64,000 nucleotides of DNA from Tessaracoccus defluvii (GTDB lineage Bacteria > Actinomycetota > Actinomycetes > Propionibacteriales > Propionibacteriaceae): assembly GCF_014489575.1 (NCBI RefSeq), contig NZ_CP060789.1, forward strand, positions 2,232,001 through 2,296,000, given 5' to 3'. Made by a program: the position numbers and the translations under genes. This document shows, in pieces, positions 17,051 through 25,435 of this stretch; position 1 is the stretch's first letter; every line of letters starts with the position of its first letter. Under the pieces are notes generated by a model. It was not told the origin of the DNA and made no database searches. It worked only from the letters and a program-made list of their open reading frames with translations.

Positions 17051-17905
17051 TCAGGCGACCAAGAGCCCCCTGTGACCCGTGGGCTCGGCGTCGTCCTCCT
17101 CCAGTGACACAGGGGCGGGCTCGTGGGGTGCGCGGACCAGCGGGGCGGCGTCTGGGGCGCCCACAGCGCGCGCGATGGCGTCGCGGGCATAGCCCTTGAG
17201 GCTCTTCTCCCGGGCGTCCACCCTGCCCAGTGCATGGTCGAGGGTCTCGGTCATCCGCTCCGTCCGGCTGTCTCTGGACCCCAGCCGCTCCTCGATCGCC
17301 ACCAGCTGTGAGCCCAGCTCGGTCAGCCGCTCAAGCGCCTCCGCCCGGGCCTTGGCATGGCGCTTGAGTTCCTGGCGCGCCGGCACGAAGAGCTTCAACG
17401 CCGACGAGTAGACGACCACGGCGGACAGGACGAACAGGGCTAGCATGAAGACGATGGCCGGCGTCTCGTCCTCTACCGTGACGGGCGCACCGGCGAAGCC
17501 CGATGTGTCCGCACCTCCACCCACCAGCCCTTCGGAGAGCCGGAGGTACGCGAGACAGACGCCCAGCGCGAGGACGGCGCCGAGGGTGCCCCAGCTGAGG
17601 CGGCGCTGCCCGAGGTTGCGGTTGATCGCTGCCGAGGTGGCGCCCTCCGCGACACCCACGCCGACGATGACCAGCAGGATGCTGGTGACAGTGGGGTTGA
17701 GGTCGAAGAGCCGCCCGAACACGGATGCCGCCAGGAGTGCGTCGATGGCCAGGCCGCCGAGGGCGGCCAGGTACATGATCGGGAGGTACCAGGGCACATG
17801 GAGGCCGGGGGCGTGGGGTGCCGCGTGGCTGTCTCCCGGGTTGTGGCCCGCCGGGCCGCGCTCGCTCCCGGCGTCGATTCCGAGGGTGGTGACTGTGGTG
17901 GTCAT
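17051..17905 (-). CDS. Membrane protein with C-terminal coiled coil
   Basis: 284 residues. Four hydrophobic segments are visible, starting with WYLPIMYLAALGGLAIDALL, then VTSILLVIVGVGVAEGATSA, a LGAVLALGVCLAYL segment, and AIVFMLALFVLSAVVVY. An amphipathic helix of about 70 residues with heptad character (ELKRHAKARAEALERLTEL) follows, then a disordered tail. ATG 17905 has AGGAGA upstream. It sits 14 bases after the small protein at 17920 and is probably co-transcribed with it. Function unknown; a membrane anchor for the helical partners is plausible. Confidence 0.6.
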   Translation of the reverse strand: MTTTVTTLGIDAGSERGPAGHNPGDSHAAPHAPGLHVPWYLPIMYLAALGGLAIDALLAASVFGRLFDLNPTVTSILLVIVGVGVAEGATSAAINRNLGQRRLSWGTLGAVLALGVCLAYLRLSEGLVGGGADTSGFAGAPVTVEDETPAIVFMLALFVLSAVVVYSSALKLFVPARQELKRHAKARAEALERLTELGSQLVAIEERLGSRDSRTERMTETLDHALGRVDAREKSLKGYARDAIARAVGAPDAAPLVRAPHEPAPVSLEEDDAEPTGHRGLLVA

Positions 17906-17919
17906 GATGATCTCCTGGT

Positions 17920-18435
17920 TCAGGCGGTGGTGGTGGGGGTGGGGATGTCGCGACGGGGCTGCTGGCCGGTGAGCTTGACGTACGCCCTGTCGTAGCCCTG
18001 CGTGTGCTCGCTGTAGACCGCGCGCCACGCCGCGAGCTCTGCGCGGACCCGGCTCTCGGCCGCCCTGGCCTGCTCCACAAGGAACTGCTCCACATTGAGG
18101 GCCTGGGTGTGTGAGTCTCGGACAATCTGCCGGAGCTCGTCCATCTCGTCGTGGATCGGGCGGTCGACCAGGTCCGGGACAAGGCCGTCGAGGTCTCCGC
18201 TGGCGGCGTGCGCCGCGATCAGCCGCTCGACCCACTCCCGCTGCTGGTCGGCCGGCGGCAGCTCCCAGGCAGGCAGCGGCGGGGCGAAGGAGCTCCAGTC
18301 CTTCAGGTGAACGAAGTGGTCGTCGTGGACGGTGTGATCGGCCAGGTTGACCCGGCTGGGGCCGCTGAGGGTGCGCGGTTGAGGGGTGGCGGGCTGCCGG
18401 GTGAGCCGCCGGCGGAGCCTGTCGAGGAAGGTCAT
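17920..18435 (-). CDS. Small helical protein
   Basis: 171 residues, basic N-terminus (MTFLDRLRRRLTRQ), a short beta segment around DHTVHDDHFVHLKDW, then a long helix rich in glutamate, arginine and alanine. No known domain. AAGGA precedes ATG 18435. It lies between a coiled-coil gene and a membrane/coiled-coil gene with gaps of 14-24 bases, so the three products may assemble together. Confidence 0.58.
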   Translation of the reverse strand: MTFLDRLRRRLTRQPATPQPRTLSGPSRVNLADHTVHDDHFVHLKDWSSFAPPLPAWELPPADQQREWVERLIAAHAASGDLDGLVPDLVDRPIHDEMDELRQIVRDSHTQALNVEQFLVEQARAAESRVRAELAAWRAVYSEHTQGYDRAYVKLTGQQPRRDIPTPTTTA

Positions 18436-18459
18436 GGTGGATCCTTTCTGTGGTGAATG

Positions 18460-19212
18460 TCAGGCTGCGGAGGCAGCAGCGGAGATGGCCCCGGAAGGCC
18501 GCGGGACGTCGCCCAGTTCGGCGCCGAGCCAGGCGGGGGCGGGCATGGCGGGAGCGGTGAGCCTCTGGCCCTCGCGGCGGCGCTCCATGGCCCGGGTGTA
18601 GGTGCCCGCCCGCCGCTGGTAGTGGGCCTGCAGCAGCCGACCGCGCTGCTGCAGGAGGGTCCAGTGGCTGCGGCGCTCCTGCTCCAGCACCGCGATCCGT
18701 TGCACCACGGCCCGGCGCCGCGCCTCGGCGCCCGAGGTGTCGGAGGTCAGCCGTGCGCGCCGGCCGGCCTGCTCCCACCGTCGGCGGGCGAGTCTCTCGG
18801 CCGGGGTGCTGTACCGCTCCCCGACGCCGAGAATCGCATCGTCGGGTTCGGGCTCGGGGGCACTGTGCCTCGCGTCCAACTGCGCCAGGAGCAGGCCCAG
18901 GCTGGCGGCCTCGGACTCCAACTCCGCCCGCTCACCGTCGATGACCGCGACGAGTGCCTCTGCGCGGGTCCGGCCGGCGGCCAGGGCGGTGGCGTACTCC
19001 GCCTCGAGGCGCTGCAGCCAGGGCGAGGTGACCGGGGCCGCGTCGCGCTCCGACTCCGCGTTCGGGTCGGTGGACCTGTCCCGCCATCCCGCCCAGGCGT
19101 CCCGGGCCCGGAGCCACAGTCCGTAGCGGAGAGGGCGGTCCGGCACCAGGAGGAACGCGTGGAACGCGCGTGGCAGGTGGGCGTGGTCAGGGGACAGGGT
19201 GAGGGACTTCAT
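18460..19212 (-). CDS. Coiled-coil protein
   Basis: 250 residues, almost entirely helical after an N-terminal MKSLTLSPDHAHLP segment. Arginine/glutamate/alanine heptads fill residues 70-220, including a long stretch with EARRRAVVQRIAVLEQERR. There is no signal peptide. AAGGAG lies upstream of ATG 19212. It is the second gene of a four-gene minus-strand operon starting with the OmpA-type lipoprotein at 20461. No specific function can be assigned. Confidence 0.6.
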   Translation of the reverse strand: MKSLTLSPDHAHLPRAFHAFLLVPDRPLRYGLWLRARDAWAGWRDRSTDPNAESERDAAPVTSPWLQRLEAEYATALAAGRTRAEALVAVIDGERAELESEAASLGLLLAQLDARHSAPEPEPDDAILGVGERYSTPAERLARRRWEQAGRRARLTSDTSGAEARRRAVVQRIAVLEQERRSHWTLLQQRGRLLQAHYQRRAGTYTRAMERRREGQRLTAPAMPAPAWLGAELGDVPRPSGAISAAASAA

Positions 19213-19243
19213 GGCTACTCCTTCGGTGTGGGGAGGGTGAGGC

Positions 19244-20461
19244 TCAGCAGGTCTGCTGAAGCGTGATGAGCACCTTGCGGTTCTTGGTGCGCTCCGAGGG
19301 GATCGGGTTCCCGGCGGAGTCGCGGTCCGGCACGCGGCCGGGATAGTCGGGGCCCAGTCCGTCGATCGCGACGATCTGGTGCTCGGCGACACCTAGCTCG
19401 ATGAGCAGGCGGGCGGCGGCGGAGGCGCGGAGCCGGCTGAGGTCCTTGCCCTCATTCGGGTCACCCGAGAGGACGTCGGCCGTGGTGCCCTGGATCCGGG
19501 CGGTGCGGTCCGGCGACTCCTTCAGCCACTCGGCCAGCGGGGCGAGTGCCGCCGTGGCCTCATCGACGTCCGCCCAGATGTCGGTCTCCGGTTCGAACCG
19601 GGCGCCAGAGGCGCCATCGAAGCTGAGCGTCTGGGGTTCGCAGGTGGCGATGGGCTGCATCGTCGGGGCCGGCGGAGGGGTCACCACCGGCACGGTGAAC
19701 TCCGTGGCGATTGACTCACCGCTCAGCGGCTGTGGATCGACGGTGACCTCCGCCCCACCGGCCATCAGGACCTCCCTCCACAGGGCGGTCAGGTGCTCGA
19801 CCTCGCTGACTCTCAGGGGGATCTGGGGTGCGGCGGTGGCTCCAGTGGAAGTGAGCACTACGGTGACGCGCGTGAACCCGTCGAAGCGGATGAGCTGGCC
19901 CGATGAATCGAGGTAGGAGACGTAGTCCTGTGGTTCCGCCTGGAGGGCACCCTCGTCGAGCATGGACAGGGGGCCGACGGTGTCGAGGCCGCAGGCCAGG
20001 CAGATGATGGTGGGGTCCGTCAGCCCCATCGCCAGGGCGGAATCACGGGCCACCGCCAGCGCCGAATAAGCATTCGCTCCGTCGCTGTCGGGCAAGGCGG
20101 TAATGCCCATGCCGACCAGCTGAAGGGCCCGCTCCAGGTTCTTCGCCAGCGAATGCTGGTTGTTGCCGGTGACGCGCGGGATGGGCAGGTCCACCTGCCG
20201 GGGAGACCCGTCGGCGGACACGATGGTCACCGGCAGGCCGCTGACGAGCACCTCGGTCAGCAGCGAGGTGTTGGCCGGCGACAGGCGGAGGGCGGGGACG
20301 TTGGCGCGGGAGTTGGCGACGACGATAACCCCGTCGGTGGGCGGTGGCGCCGCGGGAGGCGGTGTGGTCCCTGACCCACAGGCGGTGACGAGGACGGCGA
20401 GGAGCAGGGCGGCAAGTGAGCCGGCGAGGCGGGTGAGTCTGGGCAGTGGTGTTGCGTTCAT
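19244..20461 (-). CDS. Lipoprotein with OmpA-like C-terminal domain
   Basis: 405 residues. The N-terminal signal ends with a lipobox (AVLVTAC, cysteine near residue 28), followed by a proline-rich linker. The middle region (about 45-230) has strands and helices including VSGLPVTIVSADGSP. The last 120 residues are OmpA-like: FEPETDIWADVDEAT, then LSRLRASAAARLLIELGV and a KNRKVLITL end. OmpA-type domains bind peptidoglycan, so the protein likely sits at the outer face of the membrane tied to the wall. It leads an operon of coiled-coil and membrane proteins. Confidence 0.75.
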   Translation of the reverse strand: MNATPLPRLTRLAGSLAALLLAVLVTACGSGTTPPPAAPPPTDGVIVVANSRANVPALRLSPANTSLLTEVLVSGLPVTIVSADGSPRQVDLPIPRVTGNNQHSLAKNLERALQLVGMGITALPDSDGANAYSALAVARDSALAMGLTDPTIICLACGLDTVGPLSMLDEGALQAEPQDYVSYLDSSGQLIRFDGFTRVTVVLTSTGATAAPQIPLRVSEVEHLTALWREVLMAGGAEVTVDPQPLSGESIATEFTVPVVTPPPAPTMQPIATCEPQTLSFDGASGARFEPETDIWADVDEATAALAPLAEWLKESPDRTARIQGTTADVLSGDPNEGKDLSRLRASAAARLLIELGVAEHQIVAIDGLGPDYPGRVPDRDSAGNPIPSERTKNRKVLITLQQTC

Positions 20462-20584
20462 GCTTTCTATACCCGTGAGGGCGCCAGACTTCGGGATTTC
20501 CCTCAGGGCGTGGGAGTTCTGGCCATCCTGCCGTCATGGGCCCCCTTTGACGCAGGCCTGTGGCCCGCTTGAATCCGGCCCAGG

Positions 20585-20594
20585 CTGTCCGTCA
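20585..20594 (+). promoter_or_regulatory. CTGTCCGTCA motif upstream of the TIR-like propeller operon
   Basis: A 10-base sequence, CTGTCCGTCA, lies 59 bases before the GTG at 20653, in the 191-base gap between divergent operons. The identical 10-mer occurs upstream of three other plus-strand gene starts (34669, 43000, 55423). Sigma or regulator binding is possible; no matching -10 box is clear. Confidence 0.35.
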
Positions 20595-20652
20595 CCACCA
20601 CATGTGCCATTCTTCGAGCGGGGGAGCCGAAGAACTATCTGAAGGGCTGGTC

Positions 20653-22844
20653 GTGGGGACAGTGACGACAAGTGGTGCGCCCAAGGTGGTTGTGGTGGCC
20701 GACGAGGCCTGGGTTCCGCTCGCGCAGGGGATCGCACTGTTCCTTGCGGATCAGGGCCTGGACGCCCGAGTCGGCGTTGCCGACACCGATGACGGCGCCA
20801 TCGTCGTTCTCCTCGCCTCCCAACTGCCAGCCGGCCTTCAGGCTCTCCTCGACCTGCCGGGGAGACTCGTTCCGGTTGCGGTCGGCCCCGTGGACCCGGC
20901 CGCGGTTCCTGGGCAGCTCGCCGAGCTCAACTGGGTGCCTTGGGCCCCACAGCGCGCGGAGGACTCGTTGCAGGCGATCTTCGGGGCCTGCGTCACTGAG
21001 TTGGGCGCCTTCCACGCGCTCCAGAGTCTTGAGGCCAAAGTGCGTGGGTGGGAGGCCTCGGGAAGGAACCCCGCAGACCTGGTCGACACAAGGGCAGGCT
21101 GGCGTGCGCTCATGAAAGCGGTTGCATCGGTGCCCACGGTGTCCCCGGAAACGTTGGCCTTTCTGAACAGGTCGAGGACAGCCACCCACGCGGCCACCCT
21201 GAGGAGCGTGCTGAGAGGCTTGGTCTGGATCACGTTGCTGGCGGTGGCGATCCCGGCCGTGATGGGCGTCCGCCAAACCGTCGTGGCGTATCAGGAACGC
21301 CAAGGTCTCCTGCAGCTCGCCACCGGGTCATCCGATGGCTTCCTCCCATCCATACAGATACCCAAGTTCGCCGCGCTCGTGAAGATGAGCGACGATGCGG
21401 GGGAACCGGTTCCACTGAACGCCGATGCACAGCTGGCGCTTCTTCTCAGCTCTCCTGGCCCTTCACGCTCCCTGACCACAACTGCTCAAGGCATGCTCAT
21501 CAACTCCACCGCCGTCGCGCCTGACGGTCAGCTGATGGCACTGAGCGGCGACGGGAAGCTGTGGCGCGGACAACTCCGAACCACCGAGACCGAACTCATC
21601 GCCACATTGCCACACCCGGGCTATCTCCTGGCAACAGACCAGGCCCATCAGACATGGGCGGCTGCTGATGACGTCCGCCTCACTGTCGGCCGGGACGACG
21701 CTATCACGACAACCAGCAGCCGGTTGGGATCAGGGATCTCAGGCCTGGTGATGGACTCGCGTGGCACCACCCTGCTGGTGCGTGGAGATGATGAGACCGA
21801 GGTCTACAGCCTCGCAGCCTCCCCCGCCTCCTCGGCCGGCATGACGACGTAGTCGGATATGGCGAGGTGGAGGGCAGACTCATCCTCCTGAAGCGAAGCG
21901 GGTCTGGAGTCATCGTCATCGCCGCTGCGACAGGCGAGGAACTCCGCACTGTGTCCGTCGTCAGCGAGGTCGACGCGGCAACCATCACCGACAACGGGTC
22001 CGTTGTCACCGTCATCGACGGGCGCCTCTGGATCGAGCGGGGCGGATCAATGACCAGGTCAGGCATCGCTGTGCCCACACGGGTCACTGACCTTCAGGCC
22101 GTGTCGGACAACGAGGTCCTGGTCACCACGATCGGTGGAGGCACTCGCCTGATCGATACCGCGACCGATCTGCCTGGGATGGCCACCTGTACGTCTGGAC
22201 TCGCGTTCAGCCTGGAGGTCTCGCACGACGGAGCCTGGGTTGTCTGCAGGAATTCAGGGCAAACCTGGATCTGGGACCTCTCACCTGCACGTCCCATGGG
22301 GCCGGGGATCGCTGCACAGGGTCTCCGTGAAGCTTCCGGAGGCGTCACGTGGGCCGGCATCATGGACGGTCGGCTGGCGTTGGCGCGCCACGGTGCTCAC
22401 CTACGCCTGAACGTCGCGGGCAGGCGGCCCGCCGAAGCTGCCGTTGAGGACCTCGAACCCCAGCTGCTGATTGGGGGAACCCTGACCGCACTCGCGCTGT
22501 CACCGGACGGATCGAGCGTTGCCTACGCCTCCGACGACGGCTCAGTGGTCGTGGCGGATGTCTCCCCCGACCTGGGGCTGAAAGTGGTGGCAGTCTGGCG
22601 GGCGCCCGACGCCGTGCCGGTCAATGGTCTCGAGTTCACCGGTGACGCGCTGCTGGTGCGCACCACGAGCGCGACCTGGAGCCTGAACCCCTGCGCTGGC
22701 TGCCGCCTGGACAGAGGCGTCCTCTGGGAGGCGCTCTCGAGGAAGCAGGAGCCCTGTTACGAGGCCACACTTGCCGACATCGTTCCCAGCCGCGCCCTCG
22801 ACGCCCTGGGGATCCGGCTCTGCGAAGGGAGTGGGGGACCTTGA
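20653..22844 (+). CDS. TIR-like, transmembrane, beta-propeller protein (one apparent frameshift)
   Basis: About 730 residues once one lost base is restored. The N-terminal 150 residues alternate strands and helices like a TIR or response-regulator fold (VVVVADEAWVPL, AIVVLLASQL) but no catalytic glutamate motif is evident. One membrane helix follows at about 189-210 (GLVWITLLAVAIPAVMGV). The remainder is repeated beta blades with SPDGSSVAYASDDGSVVVAD near the end, a WD40-like propeller. The frame breaks at about 21820-21825 in a run of five C; one more C joins both halves seamlessly through GRHDDVVGYGEVEG. GTG 20653 has GAAGGG upstream. The stop overlaps the next gene as TTGA. Confidence 0.62.
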
Positions 22845-24916
22845 TCTCCGTCTTCGTCTCGTACTCCAGGCTCGACGCCAACCGGGTACTGCCACTGGTC
22901 GAGAAACTCAAGGCGTCTGGGTTCATCGTGTGGATCGACCAGACCTCCATAGCGGCATCGGTGCCCTGGCACGAGGAGATCATCAAGGCCATCCGCTCGG
23001 CTGACCTGGTGATCGTGATGGACTCCACGCACTTTCGGGAGTCCCAAGCCTGCGCTGCGGAGGTGTCCGTCGCCGACAGGCTGCGCAAGTCGTCGCTGGT
23101 GATCGATCTCGCCGATACCCGAACAAACTGGGTCGAACTGGTGACGCTCGAAGCGGACCAGATCGGTCCGATCGAGCGGGTACGGTCCCTGCTGCTCGGC
23201 GCGAGCTACCGATGGGACAGGGCGGGGCGCCCCCGAGATCACCTCGTGCGCGGGCCTCTCCTCTCGAACTTCGCCACCGTCCTGCCCCTCACCGACGACC
23301 CCTACGCCGCGGAGTTCGTCCGCGCCTCCAGAAAGCGGCGACGACGACGACGCTATGCCGCGGCATTTGCGGGCCTGACGACGGTCTCGATCATCCTCGC
23401 ATCGAGGGTGGTGGCCGAACTCGACGATGCGGTCCACTCGAGGATCGAGTCGGCGACCGTCGACATGGCCACCGCCCACGAGGTCGAGGCTGCGCTTCGC
23501 AGGAGCCCGGCAGCGGGGCTGCGACTTGCCGTTGCGGAGGCGGAGGCTGCCGACACGTGGTCCACGCGCATGGGCCTGGCGGGGGCACTGCAGCAGGATC
23601 TGCCCCTCTCAGTGACCCGCCCCGGCGAGGGGGCAAGTCCCGGGACAGCGCCCACCCTTCCCTCCGGCTTCGAGGCCACCCAAGGGAGCCAGAGGATAGT
23701 GGTCACGCCCGCAGGTCTGCGGATCGAAGGGCCGGTCCCTCTCCGGCTCTCCCTCGGCCCCGTCACCGCTGTGGCGTGGAGCCAGGACGGACGGCTGATC
23801 GCCGCTGCGACGGCGCAGGGGGTCAGGGTCATCCGGGTTGACAGCGGCATCGAGCTGGCCGTGCTACGAGGCTTCGAAGGGGCGATCACGGACCTCGCGT
23901 GGTCGGATGAAGGGCTCACTGCCGTAGCGGGGACCAGCACCGCAACGTGGGCCCAGCCGGCAGTCACTCCGTCCGCCACAACCGATTTCGAGGTGCACGC
24001 CGCGTCGATGGGACCCACCGGATCGGCTCTCCTCGTTGGGGCTGCCGGAGAACTGGCTTTGTGGGACGGCCAAGCCCTTGCTCATCTGGCTGGCTCAATA
24101 CCATTCACCGACTTCCTTTCGGTCCGCTCAACAGGGAGCGGGTGGGTGGTTGCCAGCAACACGGAGGACGGCGGGGGACTCCTCACCCCTGTCTCGAGCT
24201 CCGGCGAGATAGGCCCAGAGACCCGGCTCGGCGGGTGTGAGCCGTTCGCCATGGCGGTAGCAGACTCCACGGCCATCATCGGCTGTTTCGCCTCCGACGT
24301 CCTGCAGGTCCGGTTGGCTGACGGGCACAGTGAGAGACTGCCCGTCAATGACTTCCAAGTAGCCGGCCTCATTCGCGATACCGACGGCACCCTCCTGGCC
24401 ACCTCGGTCTATGGCGAGTTCTTCAGGTGGACCGGGGAGGAGTGGGCGATGCTGGGCGCATGGAGCACCGGCTGCACATTCGGCTCCACGATCCTGGAGC
24501 CCTCCCCCGACGGCCGACGCATCCTGGTCAGCGGCAGCGGTGTGTCTTCTCTGTGCACACACCTGCGAAATCACCCCGATGATCGAAGTGACCAGAACCG
24601 CCTCGTTCCACCATCAGGAGTCCAGACCATCCGCGCGGCAAGCTGGTCCCCAGATGGTCGGACGCTGGCAGCAGCGGCAGCGTCCGGCGAACTCTGGTTG
24701 TTCGACGCCGAGCACTACGTCACCCGTGAGGTGATGGTCCCCTCGGGCCTCGAACTCGTCGGGGTGGAGTTCATCGATTCATCGTCAGTTCTCATCGCCA
24801 CGCGGGACGGCGAGATTCTCACGGTCGACGTCTCCATGGCGACGGCTGACCTGGCCGGTCAACGAGCCCTGGCCGAGGAGATGCTGATCATCGCCGAACA
24901 GCTCGAGGACGCCTGA
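22841..24916 (+). CDS. TIR-transmembrane-WD40-like propeller protein
   Basis: 691 residues. An N-terminal TIR domain (ISVFVSYSRLDANR, then FIVWIDQ, IRSADLVIVMDS, and ESQACAAEV carrying the expected catalytic glutamate) covers residues 1-145. An arginine-rich stretch then precedes one membrane helix at about 172-190, and a propeller-like repeat region follows to the end, with blades such as VTAVAWSQDGRLIAAAT and IRAASWSPDGRTLAAAA. TTG 22841 is used because it overlaps the upstream stop (TTGA) and directly precedes the TIR. TIR domains with this glutamate cleave NAD; the propeller would be outside the cell or membrane-facing and could sense an input. Confidence 0.78.
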   Translation: MISVFVSYSRLDANRVLPLVEKLKASGFIVWIDQTSIAASVPWHEEIIKAIRSADLVIVMDSTHFRESQACAAEVSVADRLRKSSLVIDLADTRTNWVELVTLEADQIGPIERVRSLLLGASYRWDRAGRPRDHLVRGPLLSNFATVLPLTDDPYAAEFVRASRKRRRRRRYAAAFAGLTTVSIILASRVVAELDDAVHSRIESATVDMATAHEVEAALRRSPAAGLRLAVAEAEAADTWSTRMGLAGALQQDLPLSVTRPGEGASPGTAPTLPSGFEATQGSQRIVVTPAGLRIEGPVPLRLSLGPVTAVAWSQDGRLIAAATAQGVRVIRVDSGIELAVLRGFEGAITDLAWSDEGLTAVAGTSTATWAQPAVTPSATTDFEVHAASMGPTGSALLVGAAGELALWDGQALAHLAGSIPFTDFLSVRSTGSGWVVASNTEDGGGLLTPVSSSGEIGPETRLGGCEPFAMAVADSTAIIGCFASDVLQVRLADGHSERLPVNDFQVAGLIRDTDGTLLATSVYGEFFRWTGEEWAMLGAWSTGCTFGSTILEPSPDGRRILVSGSGVSSLCTHLRNHPDDRSDQNRLVPPSGVQTIRAASWSPDGRTLAAAAASGELWLFDAEHYVTREVMVPSGLELVGVEFIDSSSVLIATRDGEILTVDVSMATADLAGQRALAEEMLIIAEQLEDA

Positions 24917-24976
24917 GCCGAGTACGCCGTTTGCTCAGACAGGCCACTTCGGCACCGCACCAAGAGGGAGAGAAGC

Positions 24977-25366
24977 ATGGACCGTAGCGGCCACTTTTAT
25001 GCGTGCTATGTGGTGGACGAGATCTCGAGAGCCAGACTGCTGGAGTTGATTCCGCCGAGGTATCCGGACGTCATCGCGCACCACATCACCGTCCAGTTCG
25101 ACGTTCCGAGGGATGCGGCACCACCCGACCCGCCATCGAGCGTCTGCGTCACCGGAATCGCGGATGACGGACATGCCGTTCAGGGACTGCGAGTCGCGAT
25201 CGACGGCTCCTCGGTGCGGCCAGACGGACGGATCTACCACATCACGTGGAGCATCGATCGATCGAAGGGCGCCAGGCCGGTTGACACCAACCTCGTGATG
25301 TCGTTGACCACAGAGCTGGCACCCATCGATATCGCGGTGACGCCGGCGGTGTTCGGCGAAGGCTAG
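24977..25366 (+). CDS. Putative 2H phosphoesterase
   Basis: 129 residues. Two H-x-T motifs are visible: HITVQF at residues 36-41 and HITWSID at 88-94, about 50 residues apart, as in the 2H phosphoesterase superfamily. The segment between them has the expected strands (SVCVTGIADDGHAVQ, LRVAIDGSSV). The family hydrolyses 2',3'-cyclic and related phosphodiester bonds; members such as phage Acb1 destroy cyclic oligonucleotide signals. Placed 60 bases after the TIR-propeller pair with a good ribosome site (GAGAG), it could damp the alarm signal. That role is inferred from family and context only. Confidence 0.6.
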   Translation: MDRSGHFYACYVVDEISRARLLELIPPRYPDVIAHHITVQFDVPRDAAPPDPPSSVCVTGIADDGHAVQGLRVAIDGSSVRPDGRIYHITWSIDRSKGARPVDTNLVMSLTTELAPIDIAVTPAVFGEG

Positions 25367-25435
25367 CGCGCGGAGACGGCCCCCGCGTGCCGTCGGTCAC
25401 ACCCCCTCGCGCGAACACCCGGCCTGCCCCAGCGG

